In this document: piece after piece, positions 56,801 through 64,000 of the stretch
Numbering within the stretch: position 1 is the first letter of the stretch
Layout: each line of letters starts with the position of its first letter
Assembly (NCBI GenBank): GCA_905178155.1
Contig: CAJINV010000018.1
Coordinates: forward strand, 848,609-912,608
From: Amoebophrya sp. A120
Lineage: Eukaryota; Sar; Dinophyceae; Syndiniales; Amoebophryaceae
Reading direction: 5' to 3'
Length of the DNA: 64,000 nt
The notes under the pieces: generated by a model
Seen by the model: only the letters and a program-made list of their open reading frames with translations
The model's database searches: none
What the model was told of the DNA's origin: nothing
Made by a program: the position numbers and the translations under genes

Positions 56801-59476
56801 CATCACAAGCTCATGTAACAGTTGAGAATGTAACAGTTGAGAACGCCATACCCGCTCCTCCAGGGCCGAGGACGACGCGGCTCCCTGCAGCTGCAGAAAC
56901 CCGAGGGCAATGCACTGCAAAAGCATCCTACTAGTAGTATAAACGCATTACAAATTTCACCAGCATGAGACATAAAATTTGTAATGCTGATTTACCCCAA
57001 GAAAAAGATTTGTAACGCATGACTGCAATACGAGTACGATACTTTTGCACAGGATAAGGGCGCGCCCGAACAGCGCGTGAGCCTCGTCCGAGTTCAGGAA
57101 TTCCAGCGCCTTGCCCACCGCGGCGATTTCCTCCGCGCGGGCCTTGGTTCGCTCCTCAAACTCCGCGTCCGCAAGGGTGCACGTCTCCGTTGCCTCGGCC
57201 AGCGTGGTGGTGTCGGCCTCGATATAACAATGCACAACTCCCCCTCCCCCTCATTTGTATATTAGCATGAACGTCAATACACGCATCAGCAAGAATGCCG
57301 GTTTTGCATGACAAATTTTCACTGGAGCAGAGCGCTATTTGGGCTGCCAGAACTTGTCATGCAAACAGTGCCAAGAGGCAAACGATGGATTGGGTATTTT
57401 GCACGACAAATGAGGGGGAGGACGTCGAGTTGTGCACTGTCATACTCGAGGCCCGCCTCGCACAATGCCTTCTTCGCCGTGTTCTCTGCGAGCATTTTCA
57501 TGGCGTCGGCCAACTTTTCCTTCTCCTTCTTCAACGTGGCTTGGTCCTGTCATATATATGTGGATTTCGGGTTTGATGCACATTTTTTGGTCTAGAATCA
57601 AAATCGATAGCCGCAGTGTAACTACAAGCATTGTAAATTAGCTGCAGTTCTTCAGGGTGAAACAAGTAGCTGAAACTGCAGTAAAAATGCAGATGAAGTA
57701 AAAACACATCTATTTACCTTTGCGATCATCTCTTCTTTCATCTTCTTCTGGGCCGCAAAATTCTCGAGCGCTGCTGCTTCAGTTGAGTATGGCGGGGAAA
57801 GATGAAAACCGTGTGGTGTTGTCCTGACTATGGTCGCGTCGCAGCTGGATACGCCTACAACAGAAATTTTTGACGATGAAAATGTCAGCATTTGCAGTTT
57901 GCATCATCATGCCTGGATGGGGTGCTATCAGCGGACACGTCATCGTCGATGCAAAAACAATCCCCAACCTACGTCGAGGACAACTACACCGAGTTTACTA
58001 TTCTCTCCCCTTCCATATTTCCCGCGACTCTTTCAAATCTGCGGTGAAGGTGTCGAGCATGTTCTCGAGAATTCCAAAAATTTCACCGCTCTGGGAGGAA
58101 TACGCCGAGAAAGTTGGCTGCTGCAGAAAGTCCTGTACCGACTCGTTCTGCGACTCGGACAGCTCGTTTGAATTATGCAATGCAAAAATATAAATATCGG
58201 GCAAGCGTAGTCCACATTGATTTTGCTTCACACGCTTGTGGTGATCTACCAAAATCACATGGGAATATCAAAAGCGGTTTTCATGAAAACTTGTCATGCT
58301 GTGACGCAATGCTTGGTACTACGAGGCACGATAGTTTTGCTCAACATCTTCATACTTATGCCTCAGCTGCAGCAACCTGACGGATTTGGACAGGGTTTTT
58401 TTCACTGTCATCAAGACACCGGTGGCGGAGTCTTCCTGCAGAAAGCTGTTGTGCTTTTTCAAAACAGTGAGTGCGGACTTCAGTGCGCCAATGGCCTGGA
58501 TCATCTCCTTCTCTTCGGCCGAAAAGGACGCGAGTTCCTTCGCCCGCATCTCCGTGGCCTCCTCCAGCGCTGCGGAATTTCCCTCGATGGCTTTCTCTAG
58601 GGCTTTGATTTCCGCGCCGGCTTCGGCCTGTCGCCCCGTAGCGGACTCGATGTTGGCGGTGGACTGTGAGATGCAGGCTTTGTTCGCCTCGATGCTGGCT
58701 TTGGTGTCTTATGGCGTTCTCAACTGTAGTTACATTTTCAACTGCTACATGGATTTGTGATGCAAGAATGGGAAAAGTGAAAGGGTGGAGATTGCACCTG
58801 TAGCATTACAAATTCCGCACAGATTTAGGCGCTGTTGAGCCCTAGGCAAGTTTGTCATGCGAAGCAGCTTGATCGCTTGGATGATGATGGTGCTTTTGCG
58901 TGACAAATTCCTGTAACAGTTGAGAATGTAACGTTTGAGAACCCCATATGTCTTTCTTCGTGGTTTTGCACCAGCAGTTCATCTTCTTGTACGTGGCTTG
59001 GTCTTCTTCGCCCTCCGTAGGTGTATGCATTGCAAAATAAGTATCGCACTCGTAGGAATTATTGCAATGACGCATGAAAAAGTTTTCTTTTTCGAGTAAA
59101 ATCAGCATGACAAACTCTTGTCGTGCTGAGCTAATTTGTAATGCAATAACTGCTAGTACGATACTTTTGCGATTCATAAACGAGCTGCGTCTGCATGTCC
59201 TTCAACAACTTGATCACTTTCGACACGGGCTATGCATTGCAAAAGTATCATCGCAGTGGTAGTTGTAAATGCCATATCGCATGACAAGTCTCCTTCCTTC
59301 AACTCAATCGGCATTACAACATCTTCTAAAGAAAATATTTTTTGACAAAATTTGTGATGCGACAGCTGCTACTTCTATACAACTTTCGCAATGCGTACAG
59401 GCCTTTCCTTCTTCAAAAACGTAGCAGCGGTGGTGGACAAAAAGGATGCGAGGAGAACGTGGGCCGTTCTCCTCAT
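53872..59476 (-). CDS. secreted dinoflagellate-type coiled-coil protein (possibly extrusome/trichocyst matrix-like)
   Basis: The start MRRTAHVLLASFLSTTAATF (59476; MRNC at 59491 is possible) is a signal peptide. Then come KVIKLLKDMQTQLV, EDQATYKKMNCWCKTTKKD (the CWC signature), long coiled coils (ASFSAEEKEMIQAIGALKSA, LTVLKKHNSFLQ), QSGEIFGILENMLDTFTADL, DEAHALFGRALIALGFLQLQ, KQKDTCTTEINDRTTL, YAKSAGGNKVMTMIATIIAD and the C-terminal NFDIRQEHMTGEIEALGEAK. This order is that of a large coiled-coil family abundant in dinoflagellates, whose members I recall as unnamed or annotated loosely. Entry to the secretory pathway plus coiled-coil structure would suit a trichocyst or other extrusome matrix protein, but that role is inference. 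It is the most densely invaded gene here, with eleven introners (one of them decayed) of families B, C, D, E and G. Confidence 0.8.
53955..54225. mobile_element. family B introner
   Basis: TIR ATGTCTGGGTGTGGGTCTGG with a partial internal duplication; exact TSD GTCGA. Removal joins CKFLFDNFD to IRQEHMTG. Confidence 0.9.
55046..55285. mobile_element. family E introner
   Basis: Ends TATGAGAGTGCACAACTCCC and GTACTCTCATA. No clean 5-bp TSD (CAGGC against TGGCC), so the site has diverged. Lies between ENADYQA and LADEKASIK. Confidence 0.85.
55645..55905. mobile_element. family B introner
   Basis: Left end TATGCATTGCAAATATG, TIR core GTCAGGATCTGGAA, right core CCCCGACCCAGACG; exact TSD GTCGA. Lies between KLQTDI and DNLNAAKERLE. 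Confidence 0.9.
55979..56166. mobile_element. divergent family G introner
   Basis: Left end TATCCACAGGAGAAAGTTTCC, right end GTGTACGGGAAGAAAGTAAA then CGCATA; TSD TTTGT/TTTGC (4 of 5). Removal gives DDVKQKDTCTTEIND, matching the coiled-coil family. Confidence 0.82.
56304..56565. mobile_element. family B introner
   Basis: TIR ATGTCTGGGTCTGGAA mirrored at the right; flanks GTCCC/GCCCG are only a weak TSD. Removal gives ILRRAGQRYANKALL in frame. Confidence 0.87.
56616..56850. mobile_element. family D introner
   Basis: Left end TGTGGGATTCTCAATTG (a changed outer TAT), right end GAGAACGCCATA; exact TSD CCCGC. Lies between SSALEERV and REQRISEAQK. Confidence 0.9.
56909..57056. mobile_element. family C introner
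   Basis: Left end AATGCACTGCAAAAG (first base changed), right end GCACAGGATA; exact TSD AGGGC. Lies between LFGRAL and LGFLQLQG. Confidence 0.9.
57223..57444. mobile_element. family E introner
   Basis: Ends TATAACAATGCACAACTCCC and GTGCACTGTCATA; exact TSD CTCGA. Lies between CEAGLE and ADTTTLAEATE. Confidence 0.92.
58177..58350. mobile_element. decayed family C element
   Basis: Left end TATGCAATGCAAAAATA is clear; a degenerate right TIR (ACGAGGCACGATAGTTTTGC) lies near 58320-58340. No TSD remains. It fills the intron between LLQLRHK and ELSESQNESVQ, and seems to be an old introner turning into an ordinary intron. Confidence 0.6.
58712..58948. mobile_element. family D introner
   Basis: Ends TATGGCGTTCTCAACTG and GAGAACCCCATA; exact TSD TGTCT. 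Lies between CKTTKKD and TKASIEANKA. Confidence 0.92.
59024..59178. mobile_element. family C introner
   Basis: Ends TATGCATTGCAAAA and GCGATTCATA. TSD not conserved (AGGTG against AACGA). Lies between DMQTQLV and TPTEGEED. Confidence 0.85.
59231..59397. mobile_element. family C introner
   Basis: Ends TATGCATTGCAAAAG and CGCAATGCGTA; TSD CGGGC/CAGGC (4 of 5). Separates the signal-peptide exon (FLKKERP) from VSKVIKLL. Confidence 0.87.
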
Positions 59477-60396
59477 CCTGCAGTTCCGCATCTTTAGGCC
59501 TGCTACCGGAGTGTTATCGATCCTAGACACGGCACTACAACTTCCAATGGAAATTTTTTTGGACTGTGTTTTTTCGAGACGCAAAAGGCGCAATATGATA
59601 TATCGTAATGATGATGATGTTGGCAGTGTGCCCTTTAGCGGACTGCTGCGTGCTACTCCCTCCTCCAGCCCGAGAGCAGCTGAACCCCGAGAGCAGCTGA
59701 ACGCCGATCGTAATTCTAATTTGAAAATAAAGCAGCACCGAAATATGCTTGAAACGACAACGGCGTTTTCGGGTGGCTCCACTACAGCCGATTTGGGAAG
59801 CTATGAAAAACACGTAGTGGATCCTCATCGACCTGAGACTGCAGCGCCAACGCTACCAAAAAAGTAAAATTCATGAAAAAAGGAAGCACCTGGCGTTTGG
59901 CTTGACCGACCGAGGGAGGTAACAACACGACGAGAGGCACAAGGTCCTCGCAATCCGTAAGCAGAACACGAAATACCACAACAAATCGAAATCTTTGTCA
60001 GGCGCTCCATGCAGAACAACTCATTTTCATGATATGATTTGAGCGGAAAAAAAGTTCTTCTTCATCGACTTCATCGAACAGCTCGGAAAGTTTTTAGAAG
60101 AAGTGGCGATATGGGAAGTAAATGGAGGTAAAGCCAGACGTCAGTGCCTTCCCTCCACCACTGCTCATCGTGATCAGAAACCAAAGGTCGCCTGACTCTC
60201 CCTGAGAACTTACGATCCAGGTGCGCTCCTGTTTCTGGATGAGGAAAAGTTGGGCGACGATGCAAAAGCTGCCGAATTGCTACCGAAAAGGCCCGCAACA
60301 TGCGAGCTCGGGCTGCTTACCCCTGCACTGGGTTTCGCGTTGTCCGTCGCTTTGTTTGTTTTTTTGCATTCCACTTCGTGATTTCCGACGAAGCCA

Positions 60397-60883
60397 TCAG
60401 GCGCCGAGCTCCACGTAGTGAACCACCGACGACGAGCCCGGGCAGCTCCAAGCTCCGCTGCCGCCTGACGCAATAGGGTACCCGGGGCACTCGTTTTTCG
60501 ACAGCTTGTCAACACAAAAACCGTGGGCCTTTTCTTCACAGCTGCCCGCTCGAGTCATACTAAACTCCTTCCACTCACTACCGCACAGGCAATTGACCTT
60601 TTGGCCGGCAGAAGCAACAGCGCCTCCGACAGCAGCAGCAGCAGCTACAGTAGCGAGGCCCAGTGGTTTTTCCTTTTCCAGCAGCCCGCCCGCGGCGCCA
60701 TCACTCCCGATCACGACCTGCTGGGCATCATCCTCGGGCTTTTTCGCCTCTCCATTCGCGGAAGCAGCCGCCTCGTCGGAAAACTCGGTCTCACTGGGGG
60801 GGGGGCACTATCCCTCGCACTGAGGACGACGCGAGAAGCACGGCCGAAATCAACAGCTTTTTTAAAATTTCGAACGCCATCAT
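60397..60883 (-). CDS. small secreted Cys-containing protein with homopolymer frameshift
   Basis: A signal peptide (MMAFEILKKLLISAVLLASS, start 60883 or 60880) is followed by VRGIVPPP and then a run of ten C on the minus strand (60796-60805), after which the frame ends at TGA. In the neighbouring frame an open region continues without a break: SETEFSDEAAASANGEAKKP, an Ala/Gly-rich stretch, then VNCLCGSEWKEFSMTRAGSC, HGFCVDKLSKNECPGYP, WSCPGSSSVVHYVELGA and stop. Nine C residues would join the two parts into a protein of about 160 residues with seven cysteines. The break is probably an assembly error in the homopolymer, though a true frameshift or a tiny intron cannot be excluded. Function unknown; product likely exported. 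Confidence 0.6.
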
Positions 60884-61534
60884 TTCAATTTCTCGGATCG
60901 ATTCGTCTTTTGTTGAACCGACTTGGACGGCCGGCTGGCCGTTTCGCAAAAGAGAAGCTACGTCCTCTTGTCGTTGTCCTCGGAACGGAATCAGCAGCAA
61001 AAAATAACGACAGCCTATTCTGGGAGTACTAGTCAAAACGATAAAGAACGCTACTTCGTACGAAAACCTAGCAGACCCGGAAGAACAAGATCCAACGAGA
61101 AAATGCTGTGTGTCTGTCAAGAATAAGACGCATTCGCCTTTCGCTTTCCTCCTAGTTTTCGATGGATTGGTATATTTCTTTTCTGCTTTTTTACCATCCC
61201 AAGATAGACCCGCCTGCGGGCAGCTTGTCTTTTTTCAAAACCCGGGTCATTTTCCGGCAGATAAATCCTCACCTTCCTTTTCTTCTTCTTGGAAACAAAG
61301 AGTTGCAAACGAGCTTCTTGGCTAGGAGCAGCTCTGCAAAATGAAAATCTGCTCCCGTGGAAAGAGCATGCAGAAGTAACCCACCTTTTCTGAGAAACCA
61401 AAAGCTAGAAACTGAAACTGTGAATACGCAAAGCTTCCTTCCCCTGTGTCACGACGACTGCTTGAAAAAAAACCTGCCTTATAATTCCTTCAAACAGATA
61501 TATGTTGACCTCCTACTTCTCGTCCCTGTCGCGG
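60884..61534. other. intergenic region, no supported gene
   Basis: Only overlapping short ORFs. A basic minus-strand ORF (61117-61401) has no recognisable domain. Confidence 0.45.
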
Positions 61535-64000
61535 TCACCGAAACAGCTCTGGCACCGGCGCGGACACGTACTTGCTGGGCATGTGCGGCTGCAAGTGATC
61601 GTATCCGGGAACGTAGGGCGTGATCACACCAAACGCCCCATGAACGCACGCGTGATTTTTCATCCCGGTCGTTGCGCTCCCCATTCCGTACCCCATTCCC
61701 GCTTCCCGTCGGCTGTACCAGAGATAGTCAAGGTGTCGCTTGGCCTCCTCCTTTTTCTCGTATTTGGTCAGTTTCGCGCTGCTCTCGATTTCGTAGATCT
61801 TGTAGAGACCGTTTTTGTCGTCGCAATTGTCCCGTAGATACTTTGACCGCAGGCAGCTGACGTGGTTGCAGTTGAAGTACGTGGCCGACTCGCCGTGCAG
61901 CGCCCGCCGCTGCAGCATTTCCTCGTACAGGAGCGGCTCTGTCGCCTGGATACTGCCGCCTGATTCGTCTTTCGGCTCGTTCCATATCTCCATGTTGTAC
62001 AGGGTGAGAAAGTAGAGCCCAAAGTGCACCAAGACAAGCAGGAACTTCACCTCCTGCAGATCCAGGTAGCCGACCCGGTCCCCAAAAATCGCCGCCACGT
62101 AGAGGATATGAACTGAAAAAGTATTGCATCGCATTCGTATAAATGCATTACAAATTTCCTCAGCATGAGAAATACACTTTGTAATGCGAATTTACCTTAA
62201 GAAAAAGATTTGTAATGCACGATTGCAATACGAGTACTATACTTTTGCACAGGATAGAGAATCTGGAAGAGGCAGAATCCCCAAAGCAGGAAGGCGATTT
62301 TGCACGAAGAATTGCTGGTGATCGAAGTCTATGAACTGCAAAAGGAGTACCTACTATCGTACTAGTTGAAATTGCAATACATCTTGCTCAGCATTACACA
62401 TGGAATTTGTCGTGCTGATTCAGCTCACGAGAAAAATTCCTCATGCATAACTGCAATATTAGTACGAATGCGATACTTTTACAGTTGATAGAGTCTTTGC
62501 GTACAGCCGGTTCGTGGCCAACAGGCAGAGGTAGTAGTGGAGAACCAGGACAAGCACCAGAAAGACCGACAAAAAACACACGTAATCCACGTCAAGTTGG
62601 TATCCTGTGCGAAAGATGCACGGTGATAGTTCTACTGACCTAGCGCTAGCGCATTGCAGCTGCACAAATTTTTTTTATCCTTATGCACAAAAAAATATCT
62701 CCGAACAATTTTTGCACAGGATAGACGGAGCCAGATGACGAAGGCAAACACCGTGACCAGGAGCGTGACGTACTTGGACGGGTAGTCGAACCGGGCGGGC
62801 ATGATGAGCCTCTCCGCCGACATTTTGCTGAAGCTACGGCTGTATCAAATGTAAAAATGTCTGCATCTGGAAACTTGTGATGCTGGGTGGCGTCTCATGA
62901 TGAGGCCACAAATGCTGGCGCAGCATGACAAGTTTCTGAGCTCCCGGATGTTGCCTATTCTGCATGACAAACTGCGTTTCTGCATGACGGAAAAACGGAG
63001 CTCTTGGGTAACGTGCATTACAGACTTAAGAGTCATGCCAGACAAGCATGACAAACATGCATTCTTCTAGACCCAGACACTTTTGCATTTGATAGGCTGC
63101 GGATCACGTGTTTGGCGATGTAGTTGGGTAGGAGAATGTCAAACAGCAGGTCGAAGAGCAGGACGGAAACCGAAATATCCTGTGCAAAAGCATCGCAATC
63201 GTAGCAATTGCAATTCTGCATTTACAAATCTCCATCCCAAGGCAAAACGGCATGACAAAGTCCATTTGTAGTCATGCTGAGGTTCTTTATAAATGCAATT
63301 ACTACTAGTACGATGCTTTTGCAGTTCATACGAGAACGGAAACAGCAGCTCCCACACTTCCATCGCTAGCAGTGCGTCCACCTGCTGACTCTCCGTCCGC
63401 GGGGTGCCGGCGGAGTTGGTGGCGACGACACTGTAGCCATCGTTTTCGTAGGCCGCACTCTGGGTTTCGTAAACCATGTCTTCGATCTTTCCCTGGCTCG
63501 CGATCCACATGCAGAGGAAATCGAACATGAGCATGGCAATCACGGCAAAATAGGTGACGACGAAAAAGACCAGGTTTCGCGTTTCTCCGGACGTGAATCC
63601 GACGGAGTCGATATCCTGAGTAAAAACATCCCCACCCCAGAGTTCTTATCATGCAGATTTGCAATTGCAGGAAGATTTGTAATGCGCACCCCCATGAGAG
63701 GCATTTCCAATCGTGTTTTGGAATTTATGATGCCGTAAACAGAATAGGTAGATGGGTTTGTGATGCGGTTGAACTTGCTAGACTGCACTACAATGCAGAA
63801 AGGAACTTGTCATGCGCGACTCCCAAAGCTTCTGGATTTGTGTCGCGAGATCCCCGTCTTGGCTCTGGTGTGGGGACGTTTTTCCTCTCAATAATCGAAG
63901 ATGTTCCCGCCCACCCGGATCAGCTGCATGGCCCCCACGGCGGGCACGAGCCCGGCGATCCAGTCGGTTAGCATGGGCATCTCGATCCCGGGGGTGCGTG
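61535..64000 (-). CDS. polytopic membrane protein, 5' part beyond window edge
   Basis: Exons from the right edge downward restore a protein with about seven hydrophobic segments, including LVPAVGAMQLIRVGG, LVFFVVTYFAVIAMLMFDFL, YVTLLVTVFAFVIWLRQL, VCFLSVFLVLVLVLHYYLCL, CKIAFLLWGFCLFQILYVAA and VKFLLVLVHFGLYFLTL. A soluble C-terminus follows (CNHVSCLRSKYLRDNCDDKN, then YLWYSRREAGMGYGMGSATT, stop after PVPELFR). The order of a Ser/Thr-rich loop followed by a short amphipathic stretch (RFDYPSKY) and paired helices recalls the CSC1/TMEM63-anoctamin group of channels and scramblases, but I cannot assign it. Six introners (families A, B, C) interrupt it, several exactly between membrane segments. 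The start codon is not in the window. Confidence 0.65.
62108..62256. mobile_element. family C introner
   Basis: Ends TATGAACTGAAAAAG and GCACAGGATA; TSD GAGGA/GAGAA (4 of 5). Removal joins WGFCLFQIL to YVAAIFGD. Confidence 0.88.
62330..62490. mobile_element. family C introner
   Basis: Ends TATGAACTGCAAAAG and TACAGTTGATA; TSD AAGTC/GAGTC (4 of 5). Removal joins NRLYAKT to SITSNSSCK. Confidence 0.88.
62601..62723. mobile_element. short divergent family C element
   Basis: Both ends carry the GCACAGGATA / TATCCTGTGC terminus, but the GTATCG core is lost and the element is only 123 bp. Weak TSD (GTTGG/GACGG). Removal joins FVIWLR to QLDVDYV. Confidence 0.75.
62843..63094. mobile_element. family B introner
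   Basis: TIR ATGTCTGCATCTGGAAAC at the left and TCTAGACCCAGACAC at the right; exact TSD GGCTG. Removal joins AKHVIRS to RSFSKMSAER. Confidence 0.92.
63176..63330. mobile_element. family C introner
   Basis: Ends TATCCTGTGCAAAAG and GCAGTTCATA; TSD CGAAA/CGAGA (4 of 5). Removal joins WELLFPFS to VSVLLFDLL. Confidence 0.88.
63612..63893. mobile_element. family A introner
   Basis: AAAAACATCCCCACCCC at the left and GTGGGGACGTTTTTCC at the right; TSD GTCGA/ATCGA (4 of 5). Removal joins VGGNIFD to SVGFTSGE. Confidence 0.88.

Noticed and set aside
59391-59867. 158-codon plus-strand ORF
   Set aside because: Overlaps the signal-peptide exon of the coiled-coil gene in antisense and has no recognisable domain.

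Overview
The window looks like a piece of a compact dinoflagellate-lineage nuclear genome, most likely a parasitic syndinian of the Amoebophrya type (inference). Every convincing gene lies on the minus strand, as in the unidirectional gene clusters of dinoflagellates. A 19-nt match to the dinoflagellate spliced leader sits on the minus strand at 39066-39084. One gene (53872-59476) belongs to a coiled-coil family I know mainly from dinoflagellates. Most striking, exons are interrupted by dozens of short terminal-inverted-repeat (TIR) elements that behave as introns. Such introners with non-canonical splice sites have been described in Amoebophrya. No bacterial, plastid or rRNA/tRNA features were seen.

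Layout, left to right (all minus strand): a putative mitochondrial RAP/HPR-like helical-repeat protein (186-2498); a Cys-rich protein (4373-4846); a secreted GH49 dextranase-like enzyme (5647-8456); a kinesin with a long Q/S-rich tail (10367-16889); a GDP-mannose-type NAD(P) epimerase/dehydratase (17936-21121); a long disordered protein ending in a degenerate PP2C domain (21840-30443); an unknown protein (31349-33333); a putative mitochondrial membrane protein (34390-35154); coatomer gamma subunit (36289-42926); translation release factor eRF3 with a Sup35-like Q/N/G/Y-rich N-terminus (44739-49367); a secreted coiled-coil protein (53872-59476); a small secreted Cys protein broken by a C10 homopolymer (60397-60883); and a polytopic membrane protein running off the right edge (61535-64000). 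The genes do not form a pathway; they are housekeeping and secretory genes sharing transcription polarity.

I delimited 51 introner-like elements (about 18% of the window) in eight families, A-H, named here by their TIRs. All but two decayed ones begin with TAT or a one-base variant and end with ATA or a close variant. Thirty-six have an exact 5-bp target-site duplication (TSD), and removing the element plus one TSD copy restores the reading frame. Several restored junctions match conserved sequence in gamma-COP, GH49 and PP2C. Conventional GT-AG introns occur in the same genes.

Three elements are greatly enlarged and hold minisatellites: a family E copy of 1.08 kb in the epimerase gene, a 2.6-kb TIR element with GC-rich arrays inside a PP2C exon, and a 3.1-kb TIR element of AAAATCGATTTT repeats upstream of eRF3. 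One family B copy in gamma-COP carries a nested 116-bp insertion that begins with the spliced-leader sequence and is flanked by a 17-bp duplication.
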